Shown here piece by piece: positions 20,206 through 29,353 of a stretch of 64,000 nt of DNA. A program made the position numbers and the translations under genes. The DNA lies in the NCBI GenBank assembly GCA_003212415.1, contig QCPT01000001.1, positions 38,953-102,952 of the forward strand, given 5' to 3'. The notes under the pieces were generated by a model. It made no database searches. It worked only from the letters and a program-made list of their open reading frames with translations, and was not told the DNA's origin. Positions within the stretch are counted from its first letter, which is position 1, and the number at the start of each line of letters is the position of its first letter. The stretch is from Pelagibacteraceae bacterium AG-439-F23 (GTDB lineage: Bacteria; Pseudomonadota; Alphaproteobacteria; Pelagibacterales; Pelagibacteraceae).

Positions 20206-21980
20206 TGAAATACCCAAAAGAGTATTTGGATGAAATTAAGACAAGGTTAAAAGTATCAACTGTTGTTTCAAAAACTGTAAGTTTAAAAAAAAGAGGTAAA
20301 GAATTTGTAGGACTTTCTCCTTTTAAAAACGAAAAAACTCCATCTTTTACTGTTAATGATGAAAAAGAATTTTATCATTGTTTTAGCACCGCAGAACATG
20401 GAAATATTTTTGACTTTTTAATGAAAACACAAAATTTAAAATTTGGTGAAGCAGTTAAAGCTTTAGCTAATTTAGCTGGAATGAGGCCTTATACTTTTTC
20501 AAAACAAGATGAAGAAAGAGAAAAAAATTGGACAGAATATAAATCTATTTATTCAAAATATGTTGAAAAGTATCATAGCGAGTTATTTAAAAACCCACTC
20601 GCAGAACCTGCCAAAAAATATCTTAAACAAAGAAATCTAACAAGTATAGAAGTTAAAAAATTTAAAATTGGATTTGTAGGCAATGAGACAACTTTTTATG
20701 ATGAATTAATAAAAGAATTTAACGAGAAAAAATTGACAGATAGTGGCTTATTTTATTTTGATGAAAGAAATAAAAAATATGTTGAAAGATTTAGAAATAG
20801 AATAATTTTTCCAATAAATAATATTTCAGGAAATCCAATAGGTATTGGTGGTAGGATTTTAGAAGAAAATAATAAGTTGGCAAAATATATAAATTCACCA
20901 GAAACAGAATTTTTTAAAAAAGGTTCAAATCTTTTTAATTTAGACAATGCAAGAAAATTATCTAATAAAGTTGAGGATATATATTTAGTAGAAGGTTATA
21001 TGGATGTAATTGGTTTAAATAAAAATGGCATTGAAAATGCAGTTGCAAATCTAGGAACATCATTAACTAATCGGCAAATTTTAATATTGAATCAATTTTT
21101 TGAAAATATAATTATTTGTTTTGATGGAGATGAAAGTGGTTATAAAGCAGCCTTAAGAGCGGCAGAAAATTCAATTATAGAATTAAAGCCGGAGAAAAAA
21201 ATATCTTTTTTATTTTTGCCTGATAAGCATGATCCAGATAGTTTTGCAAATAAGCATGGTAAGGAATATTTTATGGAATTTTCAAAGAATAATTCTATTT
21301 CAATACATAAATTTATTTTTGAACATTATTCAAAAAAATTAGATGATAGCCCTTCTTCAAGAGCAGTATTTGAAAAGAAATTAAGGTTAATCTCAACTAC
21401 AATTAAAGATGAGTATATTAAAAAATATGTTCTAGAGTTTTTTCTAGATAAAATTTCAGAATTAACTCCAAATATTAACAGAAAAAATAAAAGTTTTATT
21501 ACAAAACAAACAAAATCTTTAAAGAAAACTCAAAATTATTACAATGAAACCAAATCTTTAAAACCAATAGAAATTAAAGAATTTTCATTATTATATATAA
21601 TATTAAAAAAACCAGATCTTCTAAGAGAAAATTATTATCTTATTGAAGATGTAAAATTATTTACTAATGAAAATAGAATAATTTTTGAACAAATTTTAAA
21701 GGAAACTAATAATTTAGAAAAAACTGATTTTGAAAATATAAATATTGATCAAAATTTGATTGATAGAATTTTAAAATATGCATCAATAAAACATATTTTA
21801 GAAAAAAATTATAATGATGATGATAAAATCCTGGAAATATTAAATGAAGTTTTGAGAGACATAAAGAATTATGAGCTTGAATTTAGGATTGCTGAATTAG
21901 AATCAAAATTTTCTAAAGATTTGAGCGAAGCAACTTTTAATGAACTAAAAGAGCTAAAAAAACAGCAAAAAATCAATTAA
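20205..21980 (+). CDS. dnaG: DNA primase with degenerate zinc-binding motif
   Basis: Makes RNA primers for DNA replication. The 591 residues include an N-terminal CHC2-like domain, the catalytic core with RIIFPINN and TOPRIM motifs (DIYLVEGYMDVI near 259-270, CFDGDESG near 301-308) and a C-terminal helicase-binding region. The usual CPFH and CFGC zinc ligands read SPFK (38-41) and HCFST (58-62), leaving only one cysteine, so zinc binding looks lost. Related alphaproteobacterial primases show similar replacements as far as I recall. It sits between yqeY and rpoD in the macromolecular synthesis operon. Confidence 0.95.
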   Translation: MKYPKEYLDEIKTRLKVSTVVSKTVSLKKRGKEFVGLSPFKNEKTPSFTVNDEKEFYHCFSTAEHGNIFDFLMKTQNLKFGEAVKALANLAGMRPYTFSKQDEEREKNWTEYKSIYSKYVEKYHSELFKNPLAEPAKKYLKQRNLTSIEVKKFKIGFVGNETTFYDELIKEFNEKKLTDSGLFYFDERNKKYVERFRNRIIFPINNISGNPIGIGGRILEENNKLAKYINSPETEFFKKGSNLFNLDNARKLSNKVEDIYLVEGYMDVIGLNKNGIENAVANLGTSLTNRQILILNQFFENIIICFDGDESGYKAALRAAENSIIELKPEKKISFLFLPDKHDPDSFANKHGKEYFMEFSKNNSISIHKFIFEHYSKKLDDSPSSRAVFEKKLRLISTTIKDEYIKKYVLEFFLDKISELTPNINRKNKSFITKQTKSLKKTQNYYNETKSLKPIEIKEFSLLYIILKKPDLLRENYYLIEDVKLFTNENRIIFEQILKETNNLEKTDFENINIDQNLIDRILKYASIKHILEKNYNDDDKILEILNEVLRDIKNYELEFRIAELESKFSKDLSEATFNELKELKKQQKIN

Positions 21981-22012
21981 AAATTAAAAAAATCACATAG
22001 ATTTTTTTAAAA

Positions 22013-23881
22013 TTGGCATTATATACATCTTCCGAACTTTTTATTGTGGAAAGAATAATTACAAAATCATTTGCTAGGTTGATGGGTCGTGGTATCCATA
22101 GAGGTTTTATAACATATGAAGAATTAAGTAAATCATTAGGAAAAAGAAATTTATCAAACGAGAACTTGGAGCAAGCATTCATCCATATTCTTGAAGAAAA
22201 AATAGTTTTAGTTGAAAAAAAATCAGACTTTAAAGTTTTAAGAAAAAAAGACAATTCATCAAAAGAAGAAGGCAAATCTATCGAGAAAAGCGACGATCCT
22301 ATTAGAATGTATCTAAGAGAGATGGGAGGTGTGGAGTTACTTTCAAGAGAAGGCGAGATTGCAATTGCGAAAAGAATTGAAGCTGGAAAAGACGTTATGC
22401 TTAATGCTTTATCACAAAGTCCAATTACAGCACAACAATTTTTTGAATGGAACGAACAGCTTCAAAAAGATGAAATTCTAGTTAGAGAAATTATAGATAT
22501 TGACACTAATTACATGGAAGATGAAGAAACTGGACAAAGCGCAAAACAAAAAAAAACAGATACTAATAACGAAGATGGCAAACAAGAAAATATGGCAACA
22601 AATGATGATGATGAATTTAACCCAACTCTTGCAGCAATGGAAAGTGAAATAAAACCGAAAGTATTAGAGACTGTAAACACTTTAACAAAAGAATATAGCA
22701 AGCTTACAAAATATCAAAAAGACAAATTAGAATGTATTTTAAAATCAATAACATTTTCTTCATCTAAAGAAAAAAACTATAAAAAAATTGTTGACAATAT
22801 TTTGGAAAATATAAAATCACTTCAACTATCACCTCCAGTTTTAGAACTTCTTGTCCAAAAGCATTATATAGAAAATAAAAAAATTATTTCTTTAGAAGGA
22901 AATCTTTTAAGGCTTGCTATAAATGAAAAAATTCCAAGAGATGAATTTATAAAATTTTATGTTGGAAACGAAATAAATCCAAACTTAAAAAGTTTTCTAG
23001 ATACCAATATTTCCTGGAAGAAATTTTTTCAAAAACATAAAGAGGAGTTTAAAAATATAAGAGAAAGATTAATTGAGATAAGTAAAAAATTAGGTATTTC
23101 CGTAACAGAATATAAAAAATTAGTTAGTAGAATTCAAAAAGGAGAGAAAGAATCTAGAATTGCAAAAAAAGAAATGGTTGAAGCTAATCTTAGACTAGTC
23201 ATATCAATTGCTAAAAAATATACAAATAGAGGATTGCAGTTTTTGGATTTAATTCAAGAAGGAAACATTGGTCTAATGAAAGCGGTCGATAAATTTGAAT
23301 ATAGAAGAGGATATAAATTTTCAACTTATGCAACATGGTGGATAAGACAAGCAATAACAAGATCAATTGCAGACCAAGCTAGAACTATTAGGATTCCTGT
23401 ACATATGATTGAAACAATTAATAAGATTGTAAGAACACAAAGATTGATACTAAGTGAGTTTGGTAGAGAGGCAACCCCAGAAGAACTAGCTAAAAAATTA
23501 AGAATGCCTCTCGAGAAAGTGAGAAAAGTTTTAAAAATTTCTAAAGAACCCGTTTCCCTGGAAAAACCAGTAGGAGATGAAGAGGATAGTAGTTTGGGAG
23601 ATTTTATAGAAGATACAAAAGCACTAGCCCCTTTAGAACAAGCAATTAAGTCTAACTTAAGCGAAGCTACTACAAAAATTTTATCAACTTTAACACCAAG
23701 AGAGGAAAGAGTTTTAAGAATGAGATTTGGCGTAGGAATGAATACCGATCATACACTCGAAGAAGTTGGGCTTCAATTTTCTGTAACAAGAGAAAGAATT
23801 AGACAAATAGAAGCTAAGGCACTAAGAAAATTAAAACATCCTAGCAGATCAAAACAATTAAAGAGTTTCTTGGAGAACTAA
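22013..23881 (+). CDS. rpoD: Principal sigma factor RpoD
   Basis: The housekeeping sigma factor. The 622 residues carry an N-terminal region 1.1-like segment ([13 protein letters not shown]), region 1.2 ([21 protein letters not shown]), a non-conserved region, region 2 ([47 protein letters not shown]), region 3 and region 4 ending in [18 protein letters not shown]. The start is taken as TTG at 22013: an in-frame TAG lies at 21998-22000, and the first ATG at 22082 would cut into region 1.1. It follows dnaG after 32 bp and is followed 2 bp later by tRNA-Val. Confidence 0.96.
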   Translation: MALYTSSELFIVERIITKSFARLMGRGIHRGFITYEELSKSLGKRNLSNENLEQAFIHILEEKIVLVEKKSDFKVLRKKDNSSKEEGKSIEKSDDPIRMYLREMGGVELLSREGEIAIAKRIEAGKDVMLNALSQSPITAQQFFEWNEQLQKDEILVREIIDIDTNYMEDEETGQSAKQKKTDTNNEDGKQENMATNDDDEFNPTLAAMESEIKPKVLETVNTLTKEYSKLTKYQKDKLECILKSITFSSSKEKNYKKIVDNILENIKSLQLSPPVLELLVQKHYIENKKIISLEGNLLRLAINEKIPRDEFIKFYVGNEINPNLKSFLDTNISWKKFFQKHKEEFKNIRERLIEISKKLGISVTEYKKLVSRIQKGEKESRIAKKEMVEANLRLVISIAKKYTNRGLQFLDLIQEGNIGLMKAVDKFEYRRGYKFSTYATWWIRQAITRSIADQARTIRIPVHMIETINKIVRTQRLILSEFGREATPEELAKKLRMPLEKVRKVLKISKEPVSLEKPVGDEEDSSLGDFIEDTKALAPLEQAIKSNLSEATTKILSTLTPREERVLRMRFGVGMNTDHTLEEVGLQFSVTRERIRQIEAKALRKLKHPSRSKQLKSFLEN

Positions 23882-23883
23882 TA

Positions 23884-23958
23884 GGGCCGTTAGCTCAATA
23901 GTAGAGTACTGCATTGACATTGCAGGGGTAGTTGGAGCGTAACCAACACGGCCCACCA
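23884..23958 (+). tRNA. tRNA-Val (anticodon GAC)
   Basis: The acceptor stem GGGCCGT pairs perfectly with ACGGCCC. The anticodon arm is CTGCA-TTGACAT-TGCAG with anticodon GAC, and the CCA end is encoded at 23956-23958. It begins 2 bp after rpoD and may be processed from the same transcript. Confidence 0.93.
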
Positions 23959-24020
23959 TTATTTAATTATCTTCAATTGATAACTTAAAGAAAATGATAT
24001 ATTTAAATTTCTAATATGTA

Positions 24021-24097
24021 GGGCCTGTAGCTCAGTTGGTTAGAGCAGTACACTCATAATGTATTGGTCCCAGGTTCGAGTCCTGGCGGGCCCACCA
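24021..24097 (+). tRNA. tRNA-Met (anticodon CAT)
   Basis: The acceptor stem GGGCCTG pairs with CGGGCCC (one T-G pair). The anticodon arm is GTACA-CTCATAA-TGTAT with anticodon CAT; the T arm CCAGG-TTCGAGT-CCTGG and the CCA end are encoded. The first base pair G1-C72 argues against an initiator. It could instead be tRNA-Ile2, whose CAT anticodon is modified to read ATA; sequence alone does not settle this. Confidence 0.9.
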
Positions 24098-24189
24098 TTT
24101 AATTCTTAAATATTGCTAATTTTTATAATAACTTTCTTTTAGTTTTGAAAATTTATTGAAAAAAATCAATTAATAATTGATAATTAATC

Positions 24190-24645
24190 ATGAAGTTTAA
24201 ATTAGTAGTAAAACCTAAAGTTGCCTATTTAATCTCTATAGTTGTTGCCTTAATAATTTTACTTTTCTTTTCTTATAAAGCTGTAATTGCATACTTGATT
24301 CATAGAGAGCTTTATGGTGGAGGATTAGATACCTTGGTTTTATTGAGGGCTTCTATAGCAGGGATAATGTTTTTATTAATACTATTGTTTATTCAATTTA
24401 TGAAAATAAATGATTTAAAAAGTCAAAGAACTATACTCAGAGGAATATTTATTGGATGGACTAGTGTATTTATTGTTCTGATAGTAATAAAAATAAGTTC
24501 GATTTATTTTGTAGTTTTAACTGGAGCCTCATCATTTTTAGTTCTTGTAACATTATTTAGTCTTATCGATCAGATAAAAGAGGAAAAAAATACCCTTACA
24601 GATAAAGAGATATATTTATTACAGAAACTAGCAAAAAAAAAATAA
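24190..24645 (+). CDS. Uncharacterised four-helix membrane protein
   Basis: I do not recognise this 151-residue protein. It has four predicted membrane segments: near 13-37, 46-71, 83-102 and 106-126. A GGGLDTL segment lies between the first two, and the C-terminal tail is charged (EEKNTLTDKEIYLLQKLAKKK). It stands alone on the plus strand between the tRNAs and the convergent mla genes. No enzyme motif was seen. Confidence 0.7.
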   Translation: MKFKLVVKPKVAYLISIVVALIILLFFSYKAVIAYLIHRELYGGGLDTLVLLRASIAGIMFLLILLFIQFMKINDLKSQRTILRGIFIGWTSVFIVLIVIKISSIYFVVLTGASSFLVLVTLFSLIDQIKEEKNTLTDKEIYLLQKLAKKK

Positions 24646-24670
24646 AATCAAAATTCTGTGTTTCTGATAA

Positions 24671-25261
24671 TTATTTTATTAAAAATTCTTCTAGAACTTT
24701 AAACAATGCATTTAAATCCCCGTCATTATTTTGAATAACTGAATTAAACTCTTCTTTCTGAGTTCTTGCCAAACTTAAACCTTCAACAATCAAATCTCTA
24801 ATTAAAGGTTTTTCGGGATTTTTGGTATAAATTCTCCAATCAATTTTTACTTTTGGTCTTTTTGAAGTTGCTTCTAAAATGCTATTAACAATAGTGTATT
24901 TTTCATTAATTTTTTTTTGAGAAATTACATTAATTTTTGGATCTGTATAATCCACCAGTCTACTAGAAAAGCTTTTTAAAAAATAACTTCTGAAAAGTTT
25001 TTTATACTTTGTTTTCTCATCTTCTGACATAGTTTTTTTGTGTTTTCCGAGCGCATACATTCCAATTCCACTGATATCCACACTTCTTTCTGCAATGTCA
25101 TTTAGTTTAATAATTTTTGACTCTACTGGATCAGAACTTTTTAAGACTAATGAGGCTTCATTTACTATGCCATTAATAAGTTCACTAGGGTCTTTTGCAA
25201 GACTTATATTGTTTAGCAACAATGATGTAAAAATAACTAATACTAATTTTAATACTTTCAT
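24671..25261 (-). CDS. mlaC: MlaC-like periplasmic phospholipid carrier
   Basis: MlaC shuttles phospholipids between the outer-membrane MlaA complex and the inner-membrane MlaFEDB transporter to keep outer-membrane lipid asymmetry. The 196-residue protein has an N-terminal signal peptide (VLKLVLVIFTSLLLNNISLA) followed by the Ttg2D/MlaC fold: IAERSVDISGIGMYALGKH, a YKKLFRSYFLKSFSSRL helix and WRIYTKNPEKPLIRDLIVEG. It follows mlaA after 15 bp. The mlaFED genes are not in the window. Confidence 0.9.
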   Translation of the reverse strand: MKVLKLVLVIFTSLLLNNISLAKDPSELINGIVNEASLVLKSSDPVESKIIKLNDIAERSVDISGIGMYALGKHKKTMSEDEKTKYKKLFRSYFLKSFSSRLVDYTDPKINVISQKKINEKYTIVNSILEATSKRPKVKIDWRIYTKNPEKPLIRDLIVEGLSLARTQKEEFNSVIQNNDGDLNALFKVLEEFLIK

Positions 25262-25276
25262 TATATAAAATTATTA

Positions 25277-26074
25277 TTAGTCTATTTCTTCCCAATCATC
25301 ATCGTTCATTGTTTCTGTAGATTCATCAAGGTTATTGATTTTTCTTTGTCTGTCTTGAAGGTATAAGCTTCTTATTGATGCATATAAATCTATTGAAGTA
25401 TTTTCAAGACTATCAAATGATTCTAAATTTTTTGCTCTGAAATCTACGCCAGATAATATTCTTGTCAAATAGTAATCAGATTCTTTAAAATATTGTGTAT
25501 CGTTAGCTACTGTTACATTGTACCATGCGTCACCTCCTAAAACATTTGCCAAAGAACCTATCGAGTCCCTTACCGTAGTTGGACCAAGAACTGGCAATAC
25601 AAAATAACATCCTTCGCTGACACCCCATGTTCCAAGTGTTTGTCCATAATCTTCTTTATCACGTTTTTCCAATCCATAATAAGACGCAACATCAAAAATT
25701 CCTGCAATACCCAATGTTGAGTTAATCATAAGTCTTAATGAATTCATGCCAGCATCTTTCATTTGGCCCTGTAGAATATTATTTGGAATTGTGACTACGT
25801 TTCCTAAATTGCTTATAACATTGCTTGTTCCTGATCTTATTGGTTGAGGAAGTTTTCTATATCCTTTTGCTAAAGGTTTAAATATAACTTTATCCAATCC
25901 TTGATTTAATGAAAAAATACCCCTGTTAATACTTTCAAAACAGTCTTTCACTTCTAGTTGATTGTTATTTTTTTTTGAAGAAATTTCTACTTCTCCATCT
26001 GAACCAGCAATTGCGTTTAAGATTTGAAACTGACCGAACAATACTATGACTAAAATTGAAAATAATTTTTTCAT
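25277..26074 (-). CDS. mlaA: MlaA/VacJ-family protein lacking a lipobox
   Basis: MlaA is the outer-membrane component that removes misplaced phospholipids from the outer leaflet and passes them to MlaC. The 265 residues match the VacJ family: FESINRGIFSLN near 46-57, LPQPIRSGTSNVISNLGN, LRLMINSTLGIAGIFDVAS, DYGQTLGTWGV and GCYFVLPVLGPTTVRDSIG. Most relatives are lipoproteins, but here the signal peptide (FGQFQILNAIAGS) has no cysteine at the cleavage site, so signal peptidase I processing is predicted. mlaC follows directly. Confidence 0.9.
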   Translation of the reverse strand: MKKLFSILVIVLFGQFQILNAIAGSDGEVEISSKKNNNQLEVKDCFESINRGIFSLNQGLDKVIFKPLAKGYRKLPQPIRSGTSNVISNLGNVVTIPNNILQGQMKDAGMNSLRLMINSTLGIAGIFDVASYYGLEKRDKEDYGQTLGTWGVSEGCYFVLPVLGPTTVRDSIGSLANVLGGDAWYNVTVANDTQYFKESDYYLTRILSGVDFRAKNLESFDSLENTSIDLYASIRSLYLQDRQRKINNLDESTETMNDDDWEEID

Positions 26075-26127
26075 ATAAAGTTTATATTATATCTAAAAGT
26101 AATATATACATTAAATTGTTAAAATTT

Positions 26128-26859
26128 ATGCCAAATAATGTTGAAAAAATGTCAACTAATTACTCACCAAACTTTGATTTAAGAAAAAGAGGTAAAAAAA
26201 ACATAAAATATATAATCTTTCATTATACAGGAATGAAAAGTGAAAAGTTGGCAATAGAAAAACTAACAAATTTCAACTCAAAAGTTAGTTGCCATTATTA
26301 TATTGATAACAAAGGCAACTTAATTCAGATGGTTCCAGATTTATATGTTGCTTGGCATGCAGGAAAATCTTATTGGAATTATGATAGGTTATTAAATGAT
26401 AGCTCTATAGGTATTGAAATTTCAAATCCTGGTCATGAATATGGTTATAAAGCTTTTAAAAAAAAACAAATAAAATGTTTAATTAAAATTTCAAAAATAT
26501 TAATAAATAAATATAAAATTAAAAAGCAAAATATTTTAGGTCATTCAGATATAGCGCCTTTAAGAAAAAAAGACCCAGGTGAAAAATTTCCTTGGAAAGT
26601 CCTTGCAAATAAAAAAATTGGATTGTGGCATAAACTAAATTTTGAAGAATGTAATAAATTGAGAGGTAAAAAAAATAATATTGAGAATAAATTTTTTTTA
26701 AAAAAATTAAAAAAATTTGGATATTTCATAAAAACTTCAAAAAAAAATGAGTTTAAAAAAATTGTTAAAAGTTTTCAAAGAAGGTTTAGACCAGAATTAG
26801 TCGATGGAAAAATTGATAGAGAATGTTTTGAAATAATAAAAAGCCTTATTTCAAGCTAA
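26128..26859 (+). CDS. N-acetylmuramoyl-L-alanine amidase, AmiD-like
   Basis: Zinc amidase (Amidase_2 fold) that cleaves between N-acetylmuramic acid and the stem peptide, acting on peptidoglycan or its anhydro fragments. Visible sites are the zinc His in IIFHYTG, the AWHAG motif and the GHSDIAP-KKDPGEKFPW block with the second zinc His and the aspartate. A peptidoglycan-binding-like segment follows at the C-terminus. From ATG 26128 the protein has 243 residues; a start at 26149 is also possible, while 26056 would run into the divergent mlaA start. No signal peptide is evident, so it may be a cytoplasmic recycling enzyme. Confidence 0.88.
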   Translation: MPNNVEKMSTNYSPNFDLRKRGKKNIKYIIFHYTGMKSEKLAIEKLTNFNSKVSCHYYIDNKGNLIQMVPDLYVAWHAGKSYWNYDRLLNDSSIGIEISNPGHEYGYKAFKKKQIKCLIKISKILINKYKIKKQNILGHSDIAPLRKKDPGEKFPWKVLANKKIGLWHKLNFEECNKLRGKKNNIENKFFLKKLKKFGYFIKTSKKNEFKKIVKSFQRRFRPELVDGKIDRECFEIIKSLISS

Positions 26860-26901
26860 TAATTAGTATTGAAAATTTAAAAAAAAGTAATAATTTGCAT
26901 T

Positions 26902-27259
26902 TGCCAGATGAACGACTTATCGCTTTAATTTATTAAAGAGGAAAGTCCGGGCTCTACAAAGACACAGTGCCAGTTAATTGCTGGCGGGGGAAACCCTAGG
27001 GATAGTGCCACAGAAAATAAACCGCCTTATCAAGGCAAGGGTGAAAAGGTGTGGTAAGAGCACACCGGCTACGTTGGTAACAACTAGCGCATGGAAAACC
27101 CCACTGGGAGCAAGACTGAGTAGAGATGACATTGTTAGAAATAACTAAAAGCAGTCTTTGGCTAGTCATCAGGGTTAGTTGCTTGAGCCTTAAAGTGATT
27201 TAAGGCCTAGAGAAATGATAAGTTTAAAAGACAGAACCCGGCTTATAGTTTGTCTGGCA
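26902..27259 (+). ncRNA. rnpB: RNase P RNA, bacterial class A
   Basis: The catalytic RNA that trims tRNA 5' ends. Conserved core elements appear in order: GAGGAAAGTCCGGGCTC (26939 onward), AGGGTGAAA (27039 region), AGAGCACACCGG (27057 region) and ACAGAACCCGGCTTATA near the 3' end. The ends TGCCAGA and TCTGGCA pair as the closing P1 helix and set the boundaries to within a few bases. It fills most of the 547-bp space between the amidase gene and mraZ. Confidence 0.95.
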
Positions 27260-27340
27260 TTTTCTAAATAATTATAATCATTAGCAAATAGTTCACATTT
27301 GTTCTCAATAACAATATTTATTTATATAAACAATTAAGTA

Positions 27341-27369
27341 TTGACGCTTGATAATAAAACCCATAATAT
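27341..27369 (+). promoter_or_regulatory. Sigma70-type promoter of the mraZ-led division cluster
   Basis: -35 box TTGACG (27341-27346), 17-bp spacer, -10 box TAATAT (27364-27369). Transcription would start near 27376, giving a leader of about 30 nt to mraZ. The -10 box lies inside the MraZ operator. Confidence 0.65.
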
Positions 27370-27383
27370 CCCATAAATACCCA
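27359..27383 (-). promoter_or_regulatory. MraZ operator: three TGGGN units at 10-bp period
   Basis: On the minus strand the site reads TGGGT, 5 nt, TGGGA, 5 nt, TGGGT (plus-strand CCCA at 27360, 27370 and 27380). This is the TGGGN-N5 triple repeat known as the binding site of MraZ. A fourth TGGG in opposite orientation follows at 27388-27391. The first two units flank the -10 box, so MraZ binding would block its own promoter. Confidence 0.75.
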
Positions 27384-27406
27384 AATATGGGTTAAATTTA
27401 TGAACG

Positions 27407-27862
27407 ATGTTTTTATCTACGTACGAAAACAAACTGGACAAGAAAGGTAGGGTATCTGTGCCGGCTCCTTTTAGATCTTATCTATCGAGTCAGGGCTACA
27501 ATGGCACTATTTGTTATCCTTCATTTAATCATCAATGCATAGAAGCTTGGCCACAAGATAGAATAGAAAAAATTTCAAACGCAATAGATTCTTTAAATCC
27601 ATTTGAGGAGAAAAAGGATTATTTTACAACATCAATATTATCTGAAAGTATAAATCTGCAATTCGATAGCGAAGGTAGAATTTTACTTACTTCAAAATTA
27701 TTAAAACATGCCAAAATAAGAAATAGCATGCTGTTTGTTGGACAAGGAAAAACCTTCCAAATTTGGGAACCAACAGCTTTTGAAAAATTTAGGGCAACTG
27801 CAAGAAAAAAATCAAATACTCACAGATCAAGTCTTAAATGGGAAAAACAATTTAATAACTAA
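27407..27862 (+). CDS. mraZ: Transcriptional regulator MraZ
   Basis: A 151-residue protein with two SpoVT/AbrB-like halves: FLSTYENKLDKKGRVSVPAPFR at the N-terminus and LQFDSEGRILLTSKLLKHAKI in the second half, each with the DxxGR core. In E. coli MraZ forms a ring, binds TGGGN repeats upstream of its own gene and represses the dcw cluster. The matching repeats are present just upstream. ftsZ follows after 12 bp instead of the usual rsmH. Confidence 0.95.
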   Translation: MFLSTYENKLDKKGRVSVPAPFRSYLSSQGYNGTICYPSFNHQCIEAWPQDRIEKISNAIDSLNPFEEKKDYFTTSILSESINLQFDSEGRILLTSKLLKHAKIRNSMLFVGQGKTFQIWEPTAFEKFRATARKKSNTHRSSLKWEKQFNN

Positions 27863-27874
27863 AAAGGGGGATAC

Positions 27875-29335
27875 ATGACAATTAATTTTAAAGCACCAGA
27901 TATAAAAGAGTTGAAACCAAGAATATTAGTTTTAGGAGTAGGAGGAGCTGGAGGAAATGCAATAAATGGAATGATAGATTCGGGTTTGCAAGGAGTTGAA
28001 TTTATTGCAGTTAATACAGATGCACAAGATTTAAGAATAAGTAAAGCACAAGCGAAAATACAAATGGGAATGAATCTTACAAAAGGTTTAGGCGCTGGTG
28101 CAAAATTAGATATTGGTCAAGCAGCTGCTGACGAATCTTTAAATGACATAGTGAATGTTTTGCAAGGATCAAATATGGTTTTTATAACCGCGGGCATGGG
28201 TGGCGGAACAGGAACTGGAGCAGCCCATGTTATTGCTCGTGCCGCTAAAGAATTAAATATTTTAACTGTTGGAGTTGTTACTTTGCCATTCTTATATGAA
28301 GGTCCATCTAGAATGAGAAAAGCACAACAAGGTTTAGAAGAATTAAGAAAGCATGTTGATACAATTATTGTTGTTCCAAATCAAAATTTATTCAAGATTG
28401 CAAGTGAACAAACAACGTTTGAAGAGTCTTTTGAATTGTCAAATGATGTATTGTTGCATGGTGTTCAAAGTATAACAGATTTAATGGTTAGACCTGGTTT
28501 GATCAATTTAGATTTTGCTGATGTTGAGACAGTAATGAGTTCAATGGGCAAAGCAATGATGGGAACGGGCCAAGCAGAAGGAGAAGGTAGAGCAACTAAG
28601 GCTGCTGAGATGGCAATTAATAATCCTTTGATTGATGATTATACTTTAAAAGGGGCAAAAGGTTTGCTTGTTAATATTACTGGAGGAAAAGATCTAAAAC
28701 TTTTTGAAGTTGATGAAGCAGTTAATAAAGTTAGATCTGAGGTTGATCCTGAAGCGGAATTGATAATTGGAGCAATTACAGATGAAAACTTAGACGGTCT
28801 TATGAGAGTATCAATTGTTGCCACAGCTCTTGATGGACAACAACCAGAACCTAAATCAGTAATTAATATGGTACATAGAATTCAAAATAGAAATACAGGA
28901 TATTCTGATTTTGCAAATAATGGTTCAACACAATCTTTCACTTTTTCAAACTCTAACAACTCTATAATTACCCATGGAGCCAATGCATTAAAGTTAGAAG
29001 AAGAAGTTAAATCTGAAAAATTAGAAACTTCAAATGTTAACGAAACAGAAATGTTAGATATTTCTTCTAATTCGTTTGAACAAACAGAACATCGAACGGA
29101 GAACGTTGAAAATGAAATTAATTCGACAGATGAAAAAACAGAAATTGAAGTTAATAATTCTAGTTCAAATGGTTTAGAAAATTTTCAAATCGATGAAGAA
29201 GAAACTCCAGAATTATTTAATTCAGATCATTCTGAAAATAGCGAAAACTCACTTTCGTCTGTAGAAAGCATTGAAAATAATAAAGAAGAAGATGATCTCG
29301 AAATTCCGGCATTTTTGAGAAGACAAAAAAATTAA
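27875..29335 (+). CDS. ftsZ: Cell division GTPase FtsZ
   Basis: The tubulin homologue that forms the Z ring. The 486 residues have the GTPase signature GGGTGTGAA at 109-117, NTDAQDL near 47-53, the synergy-loop region, a long acidic Ser/Asn/Glu-rich linker (about 345-470) and the conserved C-terminal peptide [12 protein letters not shown], which binds FtsA and other partners. A strong Shine-Dalgarno (AAGGGGGA) precedes the ATG by 3-4 nt. Unlike the usual order, it lies second in the cluster after mraZ and is absent from the ftsA-lpxC junction. Confidence 0.98.
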   Translation: MTINFKAPDIKELKPRILVLGVGGAGGNAINGMIDSGLQGVEFIAVNTDAQDLRISKAQAKIQMGMNLTKGLGAGAKLDIGQAAADESLNDIVNVLQGSNMVFITAGMGGGTGTGAAHVIARAAKELNILTVGVVTLPFLYEGPSRMRKAQQGLEELRKHVDTIIVVPNQNLFKIASEQTTFEESFELSNDVLLHGVQSITDLMVRPGLINLDFADVETVMSSMGKAMMGTGQAEGEGRATKAAEMAINNPLIDDYTLKGAKGLLVNITGGKDLKLFEVDEAVNKVRSEVDPEAELIIGAITDENLDGLMRVSIVATALDGQQPEPKSVINMVHRIQNRNTGYSDFANNGSTQSFTFSNSNNSIITHGANALKLEEEVKSEKLETSNVNETEMLDISSNSFEQTEHRTENVENEINSTDEKTEIEVNNSSSNGLENFQIDEEETPELFNSDHSENSENSLSSVESIENNKEEDDLEIPAFLRRQKN

Positions 29336-29353
29336 TGTTCTTCGAAAAAATAA

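Noticed and set aside
23884..24097. tRNA pair as an integration site
   Set aside because: No integrase, direct repeat of a tRNA end or foreign-looking gene follows.
26869..26894. TTGAAA ... TAATAAT as an rnpB promoter
   Set aside because: Spacing between the two boxes is about 13-14 bp, too short for a confident sigma70 call.
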